A stretch of DNA of 64,000 bases from Mauremys mutica (GCF_020497125.1 NC_059073.1:17009225-17073224), one strand, 5' to 3'. Positions 33,063-46,203 are shown, numbered from the stretch's first letter. The notes: a model not told the origin generated them from the sequence alone. Translations and numbers: made by a program.

Positions 33063-34738
33063 ACACAATAGTGTTCCTCCACTTCTCCCTACCTATTGCT
33101 TATTTATCTGTCTCTAGATTGCAAGTTCCTTGGAGTGGGGATAGTGTTTCTTCTATGTTTGGAAAAAGTCTGGCACAAGCACTACCAGAAATAAATACAA
33201 ATAATAAATGATGCATCAGGTAGGCTTGGCCATTCACAAACTATATTTTAATTGATATTAGCTGAGAAAAGAAGGATAGGAAAAATGTTTACAGAGAATG
33301 CAAGGCAATTGCCAGTCATTCCCTGTGCAGGGTGCATGCTTGAAAAGGTATTTATTTTATTGTTCGGGGCCACTGAGAGAGTCACCTGCAGAAAGGTGAC
33401 AAGTTATAGTAACAGACACAGCATTATGCCCCCAAAAGAGCAGAGGTAAATAAGAGTCATGTGCAGACCTGCTTGGTTGCAAATGGCCCCTCTTCCATTA
33501 TTTCTTGCTAGTCAATAAAGTCCTCCTGTTCCTTTTGCACTTTCTTCTCTCTTAGACAAGGGGGAGCCATCAGTTGTGGTTCCCTTTCCATGTTAAACAA
33601 TTTCTACTTAGGTGGGGTAAACACCTGGGAGTGGGGAAGACTCAAAGAGGGATGGTTCTAGCATGGTGACCAGCCTTTAACCAAAGAAGCCTAACTAAAG
33701 TGCTGGAAATGGTTCCACCTAAAATTATAGGAAAATTGTTGACCTCTGTTAAAAGCTTCATCTCCATTTTGACTTATTTTTGCAGGAAAACCCCCACTTC
33801 ACCACTTAAAACATATAAGTTCATTTATTCCACAAAGAGGGGCAGGTATTAAGAGGTAACTTTCTAGAAGCAGCTTTTAAGAGTCTTGTCCCAGAATGAG
33901 ATGTGAAAGAATTTTTTTTTACACTGAAATCCATAAAGATGTTTTCAATCGGGATCAGAAAAATATTAGTTCAAACTAAACTGGAAAACCCAAAAAGGAG
34001 CATGATCTTTAACAGAGTTCTGGTTTAGGCTTTTTGTTTGTTTGGTTTGGTTTGGTTTTCCATATGTGGTGTTCAAATCAGTGGTGCTAGCATGGTGTAT
34101 CTTTTTAAGATCAGGGAGCCCAGGCTGTAATATTAGAGCTTTGTGCTCCCCGTTTTCTACAACTTGGTGCCGCCTTCTGATTAGTGAACTATAGAAGTAG
34201 CTTGAGTCAAATGTTATAAGAATGGAAAACAAGGAAACTCTAAAAACACTTCTCACATTCACTTAAAATTGACTAAACCTTTTTCAGAAAAAACTTTCAG
34301 GCCTTGACCTTGTAATATGGCAAGTTTTACCCCAAACCTAATTTTTGCAGCTGAATTTTATAAGGCACTATAATATAAACACTGAAACAGTATCAGTTAT
34401 GATGGTGCTAATAGCACCACTATCACCCAATTAAATTGGTTTCAGCCTATGTGATTGGTAGATATCTGATTTCTTACTTAAGAGCCACTGTAACAATGTT
34501 GTTGCAGACTAATGGTCTTTTCTACTTCTGGGTAAATGTCAAGGTCAAATGAAGGTATTTTTGGAAAAGTTACCATAAAAATTATGGGCTTTCGGAGAAA
34601 GCTGAGTCAAGCAAATGCTCTGAGATAAGCATTGTTACATTCTTTATAATTAAGACCATCATGTTTATGTCAATCTCATCATATTCCTGTGCACTGCATT
34701 ATGGGACACAAGAGGTTCAGAAATAATACACCGCTACC

Positions 34739-34918
34739 TCAATATAATGCCACCCAATATAACACGATTTTGGATATAACGCGGTAAAGCAGTGCTCCGG
34801 GGGGAGGCGGGGCTGCATACGCCAGTGGATCAAAGCAAGTTCAATATAACACGGTTTCACCTATAACGCGGTAAGATTCTTTGACTCCCAAGGACAGCGT
34901 TATATTGAGGTAAAAGGG
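34739..34918. mobile_element. 180-bp TA-flanked MITE
   Basis: Ends CACCGCTACCTCAATATAA and TTATATTGAGGTAAAAGGG are inverted, with TA at 34737-34738 and 34919-34920. Internal repeats of ATATAACRCGRT occur in both orientations. Tc1/mariner-pogo type and non-coding. Confidence 0.88.
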
Positions 34919-34920
34919 TA

Positions 34921-37300
34921 TTTGCTCTCAAAGTCCCTCAGCTGGACAGAGTTTAGGAAATCTGTTTGCAAAAATATATAATCCAAAATTAGATGCATAA
35001 AGTGGTAATAATAAATGAAAACAAGAGGCTCATTCATTGAAAGATAGATTTTTAAAAACAAAAGCGCCCTTTGTAAGCTTTATAGAAGTTGGTGCCATGG
35101 GAGAAAAGAGAAAGCTATAATTTGAGGAACAAGCATTTGTTTTCTTTTTAATAGTGAGAAAATCAAATCTATCCACTATCTTTGGCCCTGATCTTGCAAG
35201 CTGGTTTGTCCATATGGAACAGTGTACAAGATCTTGACCCCAGGCACTTTCTTTCCAAGATTATTTTGCTGACAAAAGAAAAAAAAAGTGGTGGTTTTTT
35301 TCTGGAAGGAAAATATCATCTCAACTTTTTCAGGAACAATAAGATGCATTTATATAGTGCCTTACCCAAGTGTAGGAGAGCAGGGAGCTGCGAAAGAAAT
35401 TGTTACGGATTAGCTAGGCATGTTTTTGTTTTCGCTTTCTCAGCTCCGGTTATTATCGGTCACAATGTATTAATCTTAGCCAAATATGACCGGTCTAGAC
35501 CGCTATGTGGAGAGTCCCTGGCGGTGGGCCATGGGAACCAAATGTAGAGGGTGAATAGTTTTGCCTTTATTATGTCTATGCTGTTTTGCTGCTAGTGAAA
35601 TAAATAAAAGCTTGTTTTATATTAGCTTTAGGACTTCGACCCAGGCCGACTTGTAAGGCGCTGGGTTCCCCGTTTTAGTGACAGCAACGAGCGGAGTCCC
35701 CGTTGCGGGTGTGTCATGGTATCCTTCATTAAAAACCAATTACTCTCAGTGTAAAGTCGGTCTCGTCCTTGCAAAGTACCTTGGGCCGTTTGGGGCAATA
35801 ACACCAAGGATACAAAATCACTTTAAAATTGTGAAGTTTCACAGCAACCCTGTGAGAGAGAGGAAAAGAGATGAACTAAATTGTATACTAATTTGGTATT
35901 TAACTAACCTGTTTATGAGCCATCTTCTTCTCATTTAAAACTTGAACAGGGCCCTAAACTATTCAAGTTTTTTGTTTGTTTGTTTTACATTTCCACACAA
36001 TTCTGCATGGCCCACTTTCATCCACAAGCTAAAGTGATGACACCACAACAGCCTACTCTGGAGTCAGTTCAAGTCTAACTCAAACCACGAAAAACATACT
36101 AGTCTAGTGAGATTTCTAGCTTGATTTTTAGACAGTTCAGAATGGATCTAAAATTTTAGATGCTAAACTACAAGCTTTAGTAGATGTGTTAAACTTAGCC
36201 AAACATTTAAAAATAGCAGTTCATTTGCATATGTATTAACACAATAGGGAAGACTAATAGGGATAGAAGGAAAGGATAGGGAAGAAAAATAGTTTTAGGG
36301 AAACAGAGTCACTCATTAACAAGCCCATTTGTTTTCTCAGATATATTTTTCCCAAGCCCTGAAATTGGAGCTCCATCAGTGTATTTTAGGATTTCTTATA
36401 ACACTTATCATTTAGCTATCTAAACATTTCCCACGCAAATTAGGTCTTTACAAGAGGTCCCTAGTGGACTTTCCAAAGTCTTCTGCTTTTCTTCATAGTT
36501 AAAAGAAGCTATTGTTGGAGTACATAAATGCACGTAAAGGCATCTGTGCCACTATGGTAGACAGTTATCTATAAACAAAGCACCACCGTAACAATTTCTC
36601 TTTATTTATCTGTTGGCGCATAACCAGGAGTTGGGAACAGTTAAACAGTATCTGTTTGTGTTGTAGTTGGCTCTATTCAATCCTAGAATCCAGTTCCCCA
36701 GAAAGGTTAAGGAAAAGAGTAAATCAAATTAACCAAAAGAATTCACTTGTAATTAAAATACTACTGCATGGGGCTTGATGATAGTCAATTGGAAATGGGG
36801 GAAGCTAGTGGTTTCCCACTGCCTCTATTTAACAATGAGGTTTTGTGAAGCAGACTGGGAAATGTAGTTCCTCCAATAGGTGGCAATTTTGGAAGACTGA
36901 CCATTCTGCAGTAGCATCCTGGGAAATGGGGAGGAACCTGGGGCCCTTTATAAAAAGGACCTCTTAACAGCAAAAAAGAGGATGTGTTACCAAGAATGAG
37001 TGAGGCTGATGAAATAATGTATGTTAATATTCCTTTTAGCTCTGTTTAGGGTTTGTAGGATTTACAAGTGTTTTATTTAGGGGCAGAGAGGCTTGCTGTT
37101 TGAGTATAGTACAGAGGTGATTTTTTTTTTAAATGCCATTTGTTGTAATAAAGGGGCTCTTTGAAGAGCACAGAGCACAGAATCTGTCTAAAACTGTCAG
37201 GATACAATTTGCTAACAGTAATTGAATGAGTGAATGATGCTGCACTCAGCAACATCCTGACAAAGTGATGAGTGGTGTCTGTTTATACTGTGGCTCCTTT
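34921..37300. other. Intergenic with a candidate LTR-like island
   Basis: Apart from the island at 35401-35710 nothing is recognised. A ZNF143-type motif ACTACATTTCCCAG lies in minus orientation around 36854-36867. The frame 35182-35547 (121 codons) overlaps the island and matches no family. Confidence 0.35.
35401..35710 (+). mobile_element. Candidate solo LTR (unassigned)
   Basis: A CpG-richer block in AT-rich surroundings starting TGTTACGGATTAGC, with AATAAATAAAAGC (a polyadenylation signal) near 35600 and a GC-rich end (GGCGCTGGGTTCCCCG, GGAGTCCCCGTTGCGGG). The layout suggests U3-R-U5, but no target duplication or matching LTR was found. It could instead be another element type or an island of host origin. 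Confidence 0.35.
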
Positions 37301-37544
37301 TTTTTAAATCAGTATAGCTTAGCTGGTAGCTCTTTGACCTCTGCAATAGCAGGTTGAGTTGTCTTCATCCGAAACATGCACATGGACATCGTAGTGCACT
37401 AGGAGTTACTGCACTGGTGGAGGACCCTTTACCCCATCGTGTGCCTGTAAGAGTGAATGATCCTAAGGCTCTTTCAGAAAAGTGCTCAGAGGTACTCTCG
37501 TCCATTAAATGGAGCTATTAGGGCTGGTCAGATACTATGAAACA

Positions 37545-37715
37545 AGAGAGCTCAGTGGTTTGAGCATTGGCCTGCTAAACCCAGGGTTGTGAGTTCCATC
37601 CTTGAGGGGGCCACTTAGGGATCTGGGGCAAAAATTGGTCCTGCTAGTGAAGGCAGGGGGCTGGACTTAATGACCTTTCAAGGTCCCTTCTAGTTCTAGG
37701 AGATTGGTATATCTC
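37545..37715 (+). mobile_element. tRNA-derived SINE, fuller copy
   Basis: Same family as 583-723, with GAGCTCAGTGGTTTGAGC (A box), GTGAGTTCCATCC (B box, one change) and the middle block GGATCTGGGGCAAAAATTGG that the first copy lacks. The CR1-like tail GGGGGCTGGACTTAATGACC is more diverged. Confidence 0.88.
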
Positions 37716-40700
37716 CAATTATAGAATCTTTTAGCAAATTCATTTTGACTTTGTGGTCATCCCTTTTGTTTTTGCTTTATATGACTATTCTTGTTACTGG
37801 CTGAAATATTCACAAAGGCAGCACATTTTATATGATTTGGGAAGACATTGGTACAAAGTTAAATTTGAAATTGTGAATGGAAATACATACCAAAACCATC
37901 ATTTCAAGGGTTATGCTCATTCAGTCTGTGGAAGGAAACATGCTAGGTAACCTGTGTCTATGCCAAACTAACTAGTATAGTTTATTAGTTGTATATCAAA
38001 TACTCACAATGAATAAATAACAAGACTTTAATAATACCAGTTCTAGATGCCAGGGGGAACAGTTATAATTGCTGTTCAACCGTAACTTGAATTTTTAGGC
38101 TTCAGAGTTTAAAATCTGATTGCTAGTATTGTAGTAATGCTGCTCTCTGTGAGTTAATGATAACTGTGGAGTGATTGATCCGCTCTCTTACAAAGTAACT
38201 GTGCTACTGCATCTCACTGGGGAGAGGGACGTGGTGGGGGTTCTTTGGCATAACCTGAGTATGTAAAGTGGCTATATGAAAACATGCTGTTCTATGAGAG
38301 AAACAAAGTTATTGGAACAATGTGTTGTCATAATATAAATATAGCCCCCTTGGAAAATGAATGTCTTGGTTTCACCTCAGTATTTATTTTTGAGAAATGC
38401 CTCATGTTTGCCTTGTTATTAATCTAGCAGCAGACACAACTATCCAGTGAAAACATTCTGTTCCATTGACATTATCTCCTAAAGAAGAATATCTTTAGGT
38501 TAGGTTATTTCTATCACAAAATGTCCACTTTATAGGGCTAGTGTTTATAGAAATGTTAAAATAAGAATACATTCATACATGTTCAGTACTCTGAGGTTCT
38601 ATAGTTTTTCAGACAAAGTTCTGATCTCCCAGAGATATTTAGTGGGATTGTATTGCCTTGGAGTGTGGAAAAACAAGTTTTCATGTAGTCACTTGAAAAA
38701 AAAATTTCCACGAATGAAACTGATTGCTATGATCCCCATCCTGCAAAGATTTATGCAGGTGCTTAATATGAGACATATGGAGTCCCATTATGATGGCCTC
38801 TAATCCTCTCATTTATAATGGATTCAAAGACAGAGTGTTCAGTGTTAGCCTAAATTAGCTCTCTGTCCAGTACCACTTCTTGATTCCTATATTGCAGTGT
38901 GGAGAGTACTTTAATCCACTCCATTATTTATTTATTTTATTTATTGCAAATCCAGCTTCTTCACCTGTCCTTTGCGGCACTTAATTGGCAAAACTATCAA
39001 ATATGACTCTACCAATTGTGACAACACTAGGGACAAATATACCCTTAGTCCACATCTGGCCATCAGAATACTTGATCTAGTTCACTACTGAGCCATAGAC
39101 ATTTTTTTTCAGTATGTAAAGTAGGAAGGGGCAGGAAGAATAAACTCATATATTCACTAAGCCCAGGTCTCCTGGGTAGTAGAGCACATTGTAGGAAATG
39201 ACAGAGTATGATGAGGAAGCAGGAGAATGCTTGTAACAATGCCTGAAAGTCTGAGGCGCTGAGTGAACTGGATTTAAGAGGTGTATGTTTATTTTGACTA
39301 AAATAATTTCATCCGCCCACATCAGTATTACTGAAAATATTGGGTCTGATTTTATGGCCTTTACTCACATGAGTACCCCCCAGTGTCCTCCCATTACTAC
39401 TGTTTTTTTAAATACAGTGTATTATAATTGTAGGTCCCAATCCTGAAATTGGATCTAGTTGGGAAGATACTTGTGGCCATATTTTTGACAACAAAGCAGC
39501 CTGCATCCAAAGTAAGTTGCTTAGTTTAGAGAAAAGAGTTGACATAACACTTATGCTCTCAAATTATTTTCCAATAAGATGTTGCTATAGGAAAATAATG
39601 GTATGCTCATTCCTAAAACTAGGAACTAATAATATTAAAAGCCATAACAATTATATAGCATTTTCTGTACTAGAATGTAAAGTACTTTACAAATAGCAAT
39701 TTTTGCAACCCCCTCTGAATCTAAGCTAATACTGTCAGACCCACTTTACAGATGAGTAAATTGAGGCCCAAAGAGATTAAGTGATACACACAGTGAGTCC
39801 ACATATCTTGCCACCAGACAACACTTCTTGGGAACAAAGGATAATTAAAATGGTGGGGCTTAGATATATATTTGTACAAAAAAAATGAACCTTACAGGAA
39901 GTCCCCTTAGCTTGTTTGTATATTTGTATGTTTGTATATTTTCCAGTTTGCATGCTGTGCACAATCTCTGTATTATAATTTCTTTTATTTGAAGGTGTGA
40001 ATATGAGAAAGAGAGACTGACTACACACAGCAGTACCCTAAGTTCTGTTTTAAACAAAATGAGGCCCCCAAACAATAATGGTAAATGCCCATTTTCCCCT
40101 CTTTCTTATTTAATACAAAAACAATTGTGGTTCTGTACTTTTATAAGAATGCAAGGAACTTTAGCTAACTGAACATGGTAGTTAGAAATGGTGCATGTGA
40201 TTGTGCTGTCACACTGGTGTGAATCAGAAGCAACTTTATTTCAATGAATAACATTTCATTGGTGTAAATAAAGTAGATGAGGACAAGGATCAATCTGCTT
40301 TTTTTCTTGAAATACTTTATCCAGATACTTAGTATGAAGTATAATAATAATAATAATTAATAGGGGAAAGCTGCCAAGAGGTCAGAGCACCCTTTCTGGC
40401 CTTTCAGAACTGCAATGGAATTACGTCTGGTAAATCAACAGGTGAAGTGTATGATGGGTACACTTGAAAGATGGGGCTTGCAGCAGCACAGTGCCCCCTA
40501 ATGCCATGGTGAAGTACTGTTCTCAATGACTGATACAAGTCTAGTTTATCTACTCCAGACTGAGCTGTAGCTCATTAAAAGCTGTATCCCACTCCCATTG
40601 ACTTCAGTGGAAACAGGATCAGGCTTGGTGTAGAGGAAGAGTCATCGGTACTCCAGACTTGAGCTATTCCAGGTTCCCAGTGCTGATAATAGATTAGTTT

Positions 40701-41121
40701 CATTTGGTCAAACCTGGCAGTTCCCAAGAATTGACACAGATTGTCTCTATCAGTGGTTTCAGCTACAGAAAGATACACTTAGAAAAAAATGTCCTCCCAC
40801 CTCAGTCTGATAAGCTGCAGATAGATGTACTTGGTGGAGCTGGACCAAGAACCTGTCTTTGATCACAAATGTCAGGCAGTAAAGGAAAAAAAAAGTTTTA
40901 TAATGCACTTGTAACTAATGCACCTCAAGGCTACTTAAACTTTGTGACATCAAGGACTGCTTTGGGAACTTTTCAGGAGGACCCCACTTTTTCCTCATTC
41001 TTTTCCCTCCTAACAACGGACTTCTTCCACAAGGCTCATACATTAAGGAATGAAAACATGCATGCACTATCACAACTTTCTAAGAGAACCTTTCAGTCCA
41101 TCTTGTCTTATCTGTGTTAGT
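37716..41121. other. Intergenic, few relics
   Basis: A MIR-like minus relic at 39655-39785 (CCACTTTACAGATGAGTAAA) and a short A/T-rich triplet run at 40341-40360 are all I can support. No host coding exon is recognised. Confidence 0.4.
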
Positions 41122-41185
41122 CTTTTAGATCATAAGCTCCTTGGGGCAGGGACAGTCTGTAGACGTGTCTTGTAAGTGCTGACCA
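41122..41185 (+). repeat. L2-like 3' tail relic
   Basis: GATCATAAGCTCCTTGGGGC followed by AGGGACAGTCTGT is the usual ancient L2 tail motif. Confidence 0.5.
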
Positions 41186-41456
41186 CATGACTTGCCTATA
41201 GCAAGTTTTGAATGGCACATGTAACTAGGATTCACATTTACACAAATTATGTTTAATACAGATAAATGCAAACAACCACAATATTTGCTTGTACCTTTTA
41301 TTGCATATTGTCTCTCTGGTATAGAACTAAATGATTATTCCTTGTTTGTGTTTACCAGCTGTCATAAACAAATAAAGCAAGTAATCTGCTTTTTCCCCTC
41401 TCCCTGAAGCTGTGGGTTGCATTTAAGGATACAAAAGGCCACTAAAGGACCTAGAG

Positions 41457-41789
41457 CAGTGTTTCCCAAACTTTGGATGCCGCTTGTGTAGGAAAAGCCC
41501 CTGGCGGGCTGGGCCAGTTTGTTTACCTGCCGCGTCCGCAGGTCTGACCGATCGCGGCTCCCACTGGCTGCGGTTCACTGCTCCAGGCCAATAGGAGCTG
41601 CTGGAAGCGGTGCGGGCTGAGGGACGTACTGGCTGCCGCTTCCAGCAACTCCCATTGGCACAGAGCAGCGAACCGTGGCCTGTGGGAGCCGCGATCAGCC
41701 GGACCTGTGGACGCGGCAGGTAAACAAACTGGCCCGGCCCACCAGGGGCTGTCCCTACACATGCAGCGTCCCAAGTTTGGAAAACACTG
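41457..41789. mobile_element. Palindromic hAT MITE, copy 2, with perfect 8-bp TSD
   Basis: Inverted ends CAGTGTTTCCCAAACTTTGG and the complement of CCAAGTTTGGAAAACACTG. ACCTAGAG occurs on both sides (41449-41456, 41790-41797), a perfect 8-bp duplication that identifies hAT. The GC-rich palindromic interior (GGCGGGCTGGGCCAGTTTG near the left, CAAACTGGCCCGGCCCACC near the right) matches the core of the element at 25778. Confidence 0.95.
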
Positions 41790-41899
41790 ACCTAGAGCTT
41801 TGAATGGCCTTCTTTTATTCTGATCATTCAGCTGATTTTTTAAGACCCCTCTTAGGTAATTGTATGTACCCCATTACCATAGTATCTGAGCACCTCACA

Positions 41900-42065
41900 C
41901 CCTTTAAAGTATATAGCCTTATAACTCCCCTGGAGAGTAGAGAAGTACTTTTCCAAATGTGGGACTTTGGCTCAGAAACACAGAATGACTCGCCCAAGGT
42001 CACACAGACAGTCCGTTATAGAGCGAGCAATTGAATCTAGGTCTCCCTAACCACTGGACCATACT
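41900..42065 (-). repeat. MIR/CORE-SINE relic
   Basis: In minus orientation, CTCAGAAACACAGAATGACT then CGCCCAAGGTCACACAGACA and CTAACCACTGGACCATA match the order of an inverted MIR copy with its tRNA head on the right. Confidence 0.7.
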
Positions 42066-42784
42066 TCTCTGGTAGTCTCGCCCGGGGTGCTGGAACAATA
42101 TGTATAGTGGGGGTACTGAGAGCCATTGAACCAAACTGTCAACCCTTTATGGAAACCACTTGAAGTCAGGGGGTGAAGCAGCACCCCCAGCACTACTTGT
42201 TCCAGCACTAATGAGTCTCGCTGGATGATTCCAGTGCCAACCATCTTCCACATGTCACCAAAGAACTAACCTTTTGTATACATCAAATTGCTTTAACTTT
42301 AAAAACTCTAAAGGGATATTTGTTTTGGGGTGTGTGCCGTGTTCCTCCCCCCAATTATTCTACTGAATGTAGAAATAAAATAATACAAAAACTAGGATGT
42401 GCCTTAAATAGTCCAATTATGGTTCTTTACTGATTTCTCATAATATCAGCAAAACTGGATGGGTTAATTTTCTTTGAGTGCTGTGGGGAGTTGCATGCAC
42501 AAGTTCCAGTAACAATAATTGGAGGTGCATGAACCTTTCTCTATGTGACGAAGGCATGCATTATGTGGATATAAGCAGAGTCTGAATGAGCTGTCCCCTG
42601 ACATCTATTGATGACCTGGGGGAAAAGACTTCAGGAGCAGACAGTATTTGCATGGCACCGACTCTTTCTAGGTGTTCAGCAGACAAAGCAGCTATGCCAG
42701 AATGATCAGTTTGGGCTGGTTTTGAGTTACAATTTACATTCGTATTGAATGCAAGGGTAATGAAATGTTATCTTGAGTATGAGT

Positions 42785-43821
42785 AAGGGGTAGCAGAACT
42801 TAGCACACCCTGACTGAGGGGGTCACCCTAAACTGAGTCTCACTTGCTAAGCAGGTGGTAGGGATGCCAAATCCCACTGTAAATGAGAGGGGGTGGGAAA
42901 AGATGTCTTTACTGTATGGTGTGGATTCTGCCTAAAAAGCCCTAGACACCATTTAACCCTCCCCTCTCCAGACAGAGCTGATTGGACTCACTTGAAAGTC
43001 CTTGTTTCTGTTCAGGGATTACTAGAGCTAAAATCTCTGATGAGCAGGTCTATAGGATAAGCCTTAGACTGGGAGAGAGACAGTGTGCAGTGACATAAAG
43101 AGGGAGCAGCAGTGAGGTTCCCCACTACCTAGTGAAGTCAGTGAGAACTGAAATCATTATGAGCGGGGCTAAGTGGTGGAACCTCAGAATACAGCATTGC
43201 AGAAGTGGCAGTGAGTGGCAAGCAGCTGTGGCCCAGGTGGCTGCAAGTGGCCAGTGGCAGCAGAGGTAATGGTGGCAGAGAGCCAGTCACAGAGGCAGCA
43301 GCAGAGACATTGCTCAGGACTCTCCCAACCCCCCAGCCCCATTTTCAGGGATGGTTGGTGAACCTGCATGAATGAACCTCTGAATTCTGGGTTTTTGCTA
43401 ACCAGCAATAACCACTGTGAGTGGGATGCAGCAGCAGGAGAGGGGAGTTGCATGTTAAAGGGCCATTCCTTCATTGGACTTTCACACTGCAAGGTGTGAA
43501 ACTGAGGCAAAGGACACTGCCCAATATGCTGTTGGGTGGGTGTTTGCTTATGGTTACATACTTTTGAATCATGGTAATGATGTTTTCCCAAATTAGTGCT
43601 GGTTTCCCTTTCCCTTCTAATAAAAGTTTTCTTCTGTTATACACAGACTCAGTGATTGTGAGTGGGGAAGTATTCCCTCTTAAAGGCACCTGGGGTAGTG
43701 TTTAATTTTCCCAGATTATGGGGTGGTGGCTGGAGTGAGTTCTGTTTTGTATTGTTTAAAGGAACCCCTAGATATTGAACTCTGCCCTTGTAGCTGCTGA
43801 CTCCAACTGGCAGAAGGGTCT
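42785..43821 (+). mobile_element. Solo retroviral-type LTR, about 1 kb
   Basis: Continuous non-coding block with a U3-like part beginning near GGGGTAGCAGAACTTAGC, a CAG/GGC-rich middle, the polyadenylation signal AATAAA at 43619-43624, then ACAGACTCAGTGATTGTGAG and a 3' end CTGGCAGAAGGGT. The last 220 bp match 22706-22932 and the minus-strand LTR at 63133. The frames 43184-43901 lie inside it and are not genes. The target duplication is not resolved. Confidence 0.75.
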
Positions 43822-45330
43822 GAATGCAGGCTGTCATGTGGGCAACAGAGGAAAAGGAAAAGTGCTGTTGGCATGGCCAATTTGAGGAGCAAAATGTTCA
43901 TGTGACCATATGGGTTAATAGAGATTTGAAGCCATCATTAGAAAAGCATTTTGCCATTTTTACGTGTATCAGCTGTTCCTGCATTTTACCAAATTCACAG
44001 TGACTGGGTAAACCTTGGCAGAAAGATGTAAAATTTCACTGGTAAATGGGAGCCTGCTCTGAGTGCTGCACTGAGATTGAGGGTCACAATTATTTTGAGT
44101 GAATGGCTTCAGAATTATAGATGTTAGAGATGGAAAAGACCTGTGAGATCATCTAATCCATCTTCCTGCCCGTGAAGGATTATTTACTGTGCTCCAAAAC
44201 TGAATCTAGCTCTGTATGTCTGCTACAATTTCCCCTTATTTATACAAGACTTAGAATACTAATGAAATGTTTGATAATAAAGGCATGTTCTATTAGCTAG
44301 ACAATGCATTTTGGACTTCTGACTTTGGTCTTTAAAAAATTCACCGCACACATCTCTTTATCGTTTAATAGGAGCCAGTAGTCAACAGGGATGATGGGTA
44401 AAGCCTTGAAACCATAAGAAAACACAAATTTAAATAGTTAGGTCATCCAAAAGAAGAATCACATTAAATCACTTAACTCAGTTTATTTTTTACACAGCAG
44501 TTTGTGCTCTTAGAGGAAGAATAATCACTCTATAGAAACGCCATAATTTCTCCCTTACAGAGGAGTCCTTTTCTGAGCACGTAAAGTGCCAGTTTGTACA
44601 GTATGACCTCTGCTTTCATTATATCAAGGTTGTATCTGATTAGATATAAGACAGATGAAGGGGATGCTGTACCAAAAAGAAAAAAAAGAAGTTTTAGTCT
44701 TGGGTCACTTGCAGAAGTGGTTCATCACTTTTATTGGACAATGTTTTCAATACCATTCAAGATAGGTTCAAATACATCAGCCTCTAAAGATCTGTATGTG
44801 ATATATTTTCTGCACTTTGATGTGCTTATTTGGAAGTTGAGCTGCATACAGTACTACTACACGCTGCTTTTCAGTGTTCTGAGGACATAGGACAGAAGGA
44901 GATTGGAGCTCTGACAGCCCTACTTGTAAAGTGACAATACTGCCTCCCAGTGGCTTCGTGTGTCCTTCATTACTGACTTATTGAAATTTAAAACTTTGAC
45001 TGTACTGAATCATTTTTCCTTTTTCTTTAAGAGCTAAATAAATACAAATATATTTTCAGCCGCATTCTTTGATTTGTATAATAATAAAGTAATGGAGATT
45101 TTAAATTATTTAAGTGAACTGGCCTGGCGTAGACAACCCATAGGAAAAATAGTAAGTATTTTTATACATTAATGTTGTTATGTCTTTAAATCACAGAATT
45201 CTCACACAGAAACTCTTGCTACATGATTTTTTCTGCCTGTTGAGCTGGAAACATTTGAAGAGAGCACATAAATATGTCTTTAAGCAGTCAAATGTGGGCA
45301 CAAAATAATTCCCTTGCCAATATGTAGTGC
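43822..45330. other. Intergenic with one CR1 tail
   Basis: A CR1-type 3' end in minus orientation lies at 44111-44172 (GATGTTAGAGATGGAAAAG, GATCATCTAATCCATC). No other repeat or exon recognised; the frame 44594-44890 has no domain. Confidence 0.45.
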
Positions 45331-45734
45331 AAAATTTGTAGGGGTGTCAAATGATTAAAAAATATTAATTCACAATTAATTGTGGTTTTAATGGCACAGT
45401 TAAACAATAGAATCCCATTTATTTCAATATTTTTGGATGTTTTCTACATTTTCAAATATATTGATTTCAATTACAATACAGAATACAAAGTGTACAGTGC
45501 TCACTTTATATTATTTTTTATTACAAATATGTTCACTGTAAAAAGATAAACAAAAGAAATAGTATTTTTCATTTTGCCTCATACAAGTACTCTAATGCAA
45601 TCTCTTTATTGTGAAAGTGCAGCTTGCAAATGTAGAATTATTTTTTTACATAATTGTACTCAAAAGCAAAACAATGTAAAAGTTTAGGGCCTACAAGTCC
45701 ACTCAGTTCTACTTCTTGTTTGTCTTAGCAATTG

Positions 45735-45960
45735 GCTAAACAAGTTTGTTTACATTCATGGGAGATAATGCTGCCTGCTTCTTATTTACAATGTCACCCG
45801 GAAATGAGAAGATGCATTCGCATGGCACTGTTGTAGCTGGCATTGCAAGGTATTTACATGCCAGATATGTTAAACATTTTTATGACCCTTCATGCTTTGA
45901 ACACTATTCCAGAGGACATGCTTCCATGCTGATGAGACTCATTAAAATAACATGTTAATT
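45735..45960 (-). pseudogene. hAT transposase C-terminal dimerisation segment (left arm)
   Basis: The minus strand reads KYLAMPATTVPCECIFSFPG followed by DIVNKKQAALSPMNVNKLV. This is the conserved hAT C-terminal dimerisation region of ZBED-like transposases. It lies in the inverted left arm, so it duplicates in reverse a part the element would normally carry once. Confidence 0.85.
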
Positions 45961-45984
45961 ACATTTGTAACTGAAGTCCTAGGG

Positions 45985-46201
45985 CAATAGTTTTCAAACT
46001 TTTGCATTGATGACCCCTTTCACACAGCAAGCCTCTGAGAGCAACCCCTCTTATAAATTGAAAACACATTTTTTATATTTAACAGTATTATAAATGCTGG
46101 AGGCAAAGGAGGGTTTGGGGATGGAGGCTGACAGCTCACAACCCCCATGTAATAACCTCACAACCCTCTGAGGGGGCACAACCCCCACTTTAGAACCCAT
46201 G
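45985..46201. mobile_element. Nested hAT MITE, 217 bp
   Basis: Ends CAATAGTTTTCAAAC and the complement of TAGAACCCATG, with near-identical 8-bp flanks TCCTAGGG (45977-45984) and TCCTAGGA (46202-46209). The interior has ACCCCTTTCACACAGCAAGC and GAGGGTTTGGGGATGGAGGC. It sits in the middle of the larger hAT and therefore inserted later. Confidence 0.88.
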
Positions 46202-46203
46202 TC

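Larger units (their letters stand above)
31273..34736. other. Mostly unique intergenic sequence
   Basis: Contains a probable MIR 3' relic (31765-31875), a 52-bp tandem duplication (32693-32796), a CA/TA microsatellite (33016-33062) and an L2-like tail (33112-33215, AGATTGCAAGTTCCTTGGAG). No coding region is supported; 33966-34262 (minus) has no recognisable domain. Confidence 0.45.

Noticed and set aside
35182..35547. 121-codon plus-strand frame
   Set aside because: No recognisable domain; crosses into a candidate LTR island.
37310..37500. Possible SINE with TAGCTTAGCTGGTAG as A box
   Set aside because: A-box-like motif is suggestive, but the B box and 3' end are unclear and no second copy is in the window.
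43184..43591. 135-codon minus-strand frame
   Set aside because: Inside a solo LTR and antisense to it.
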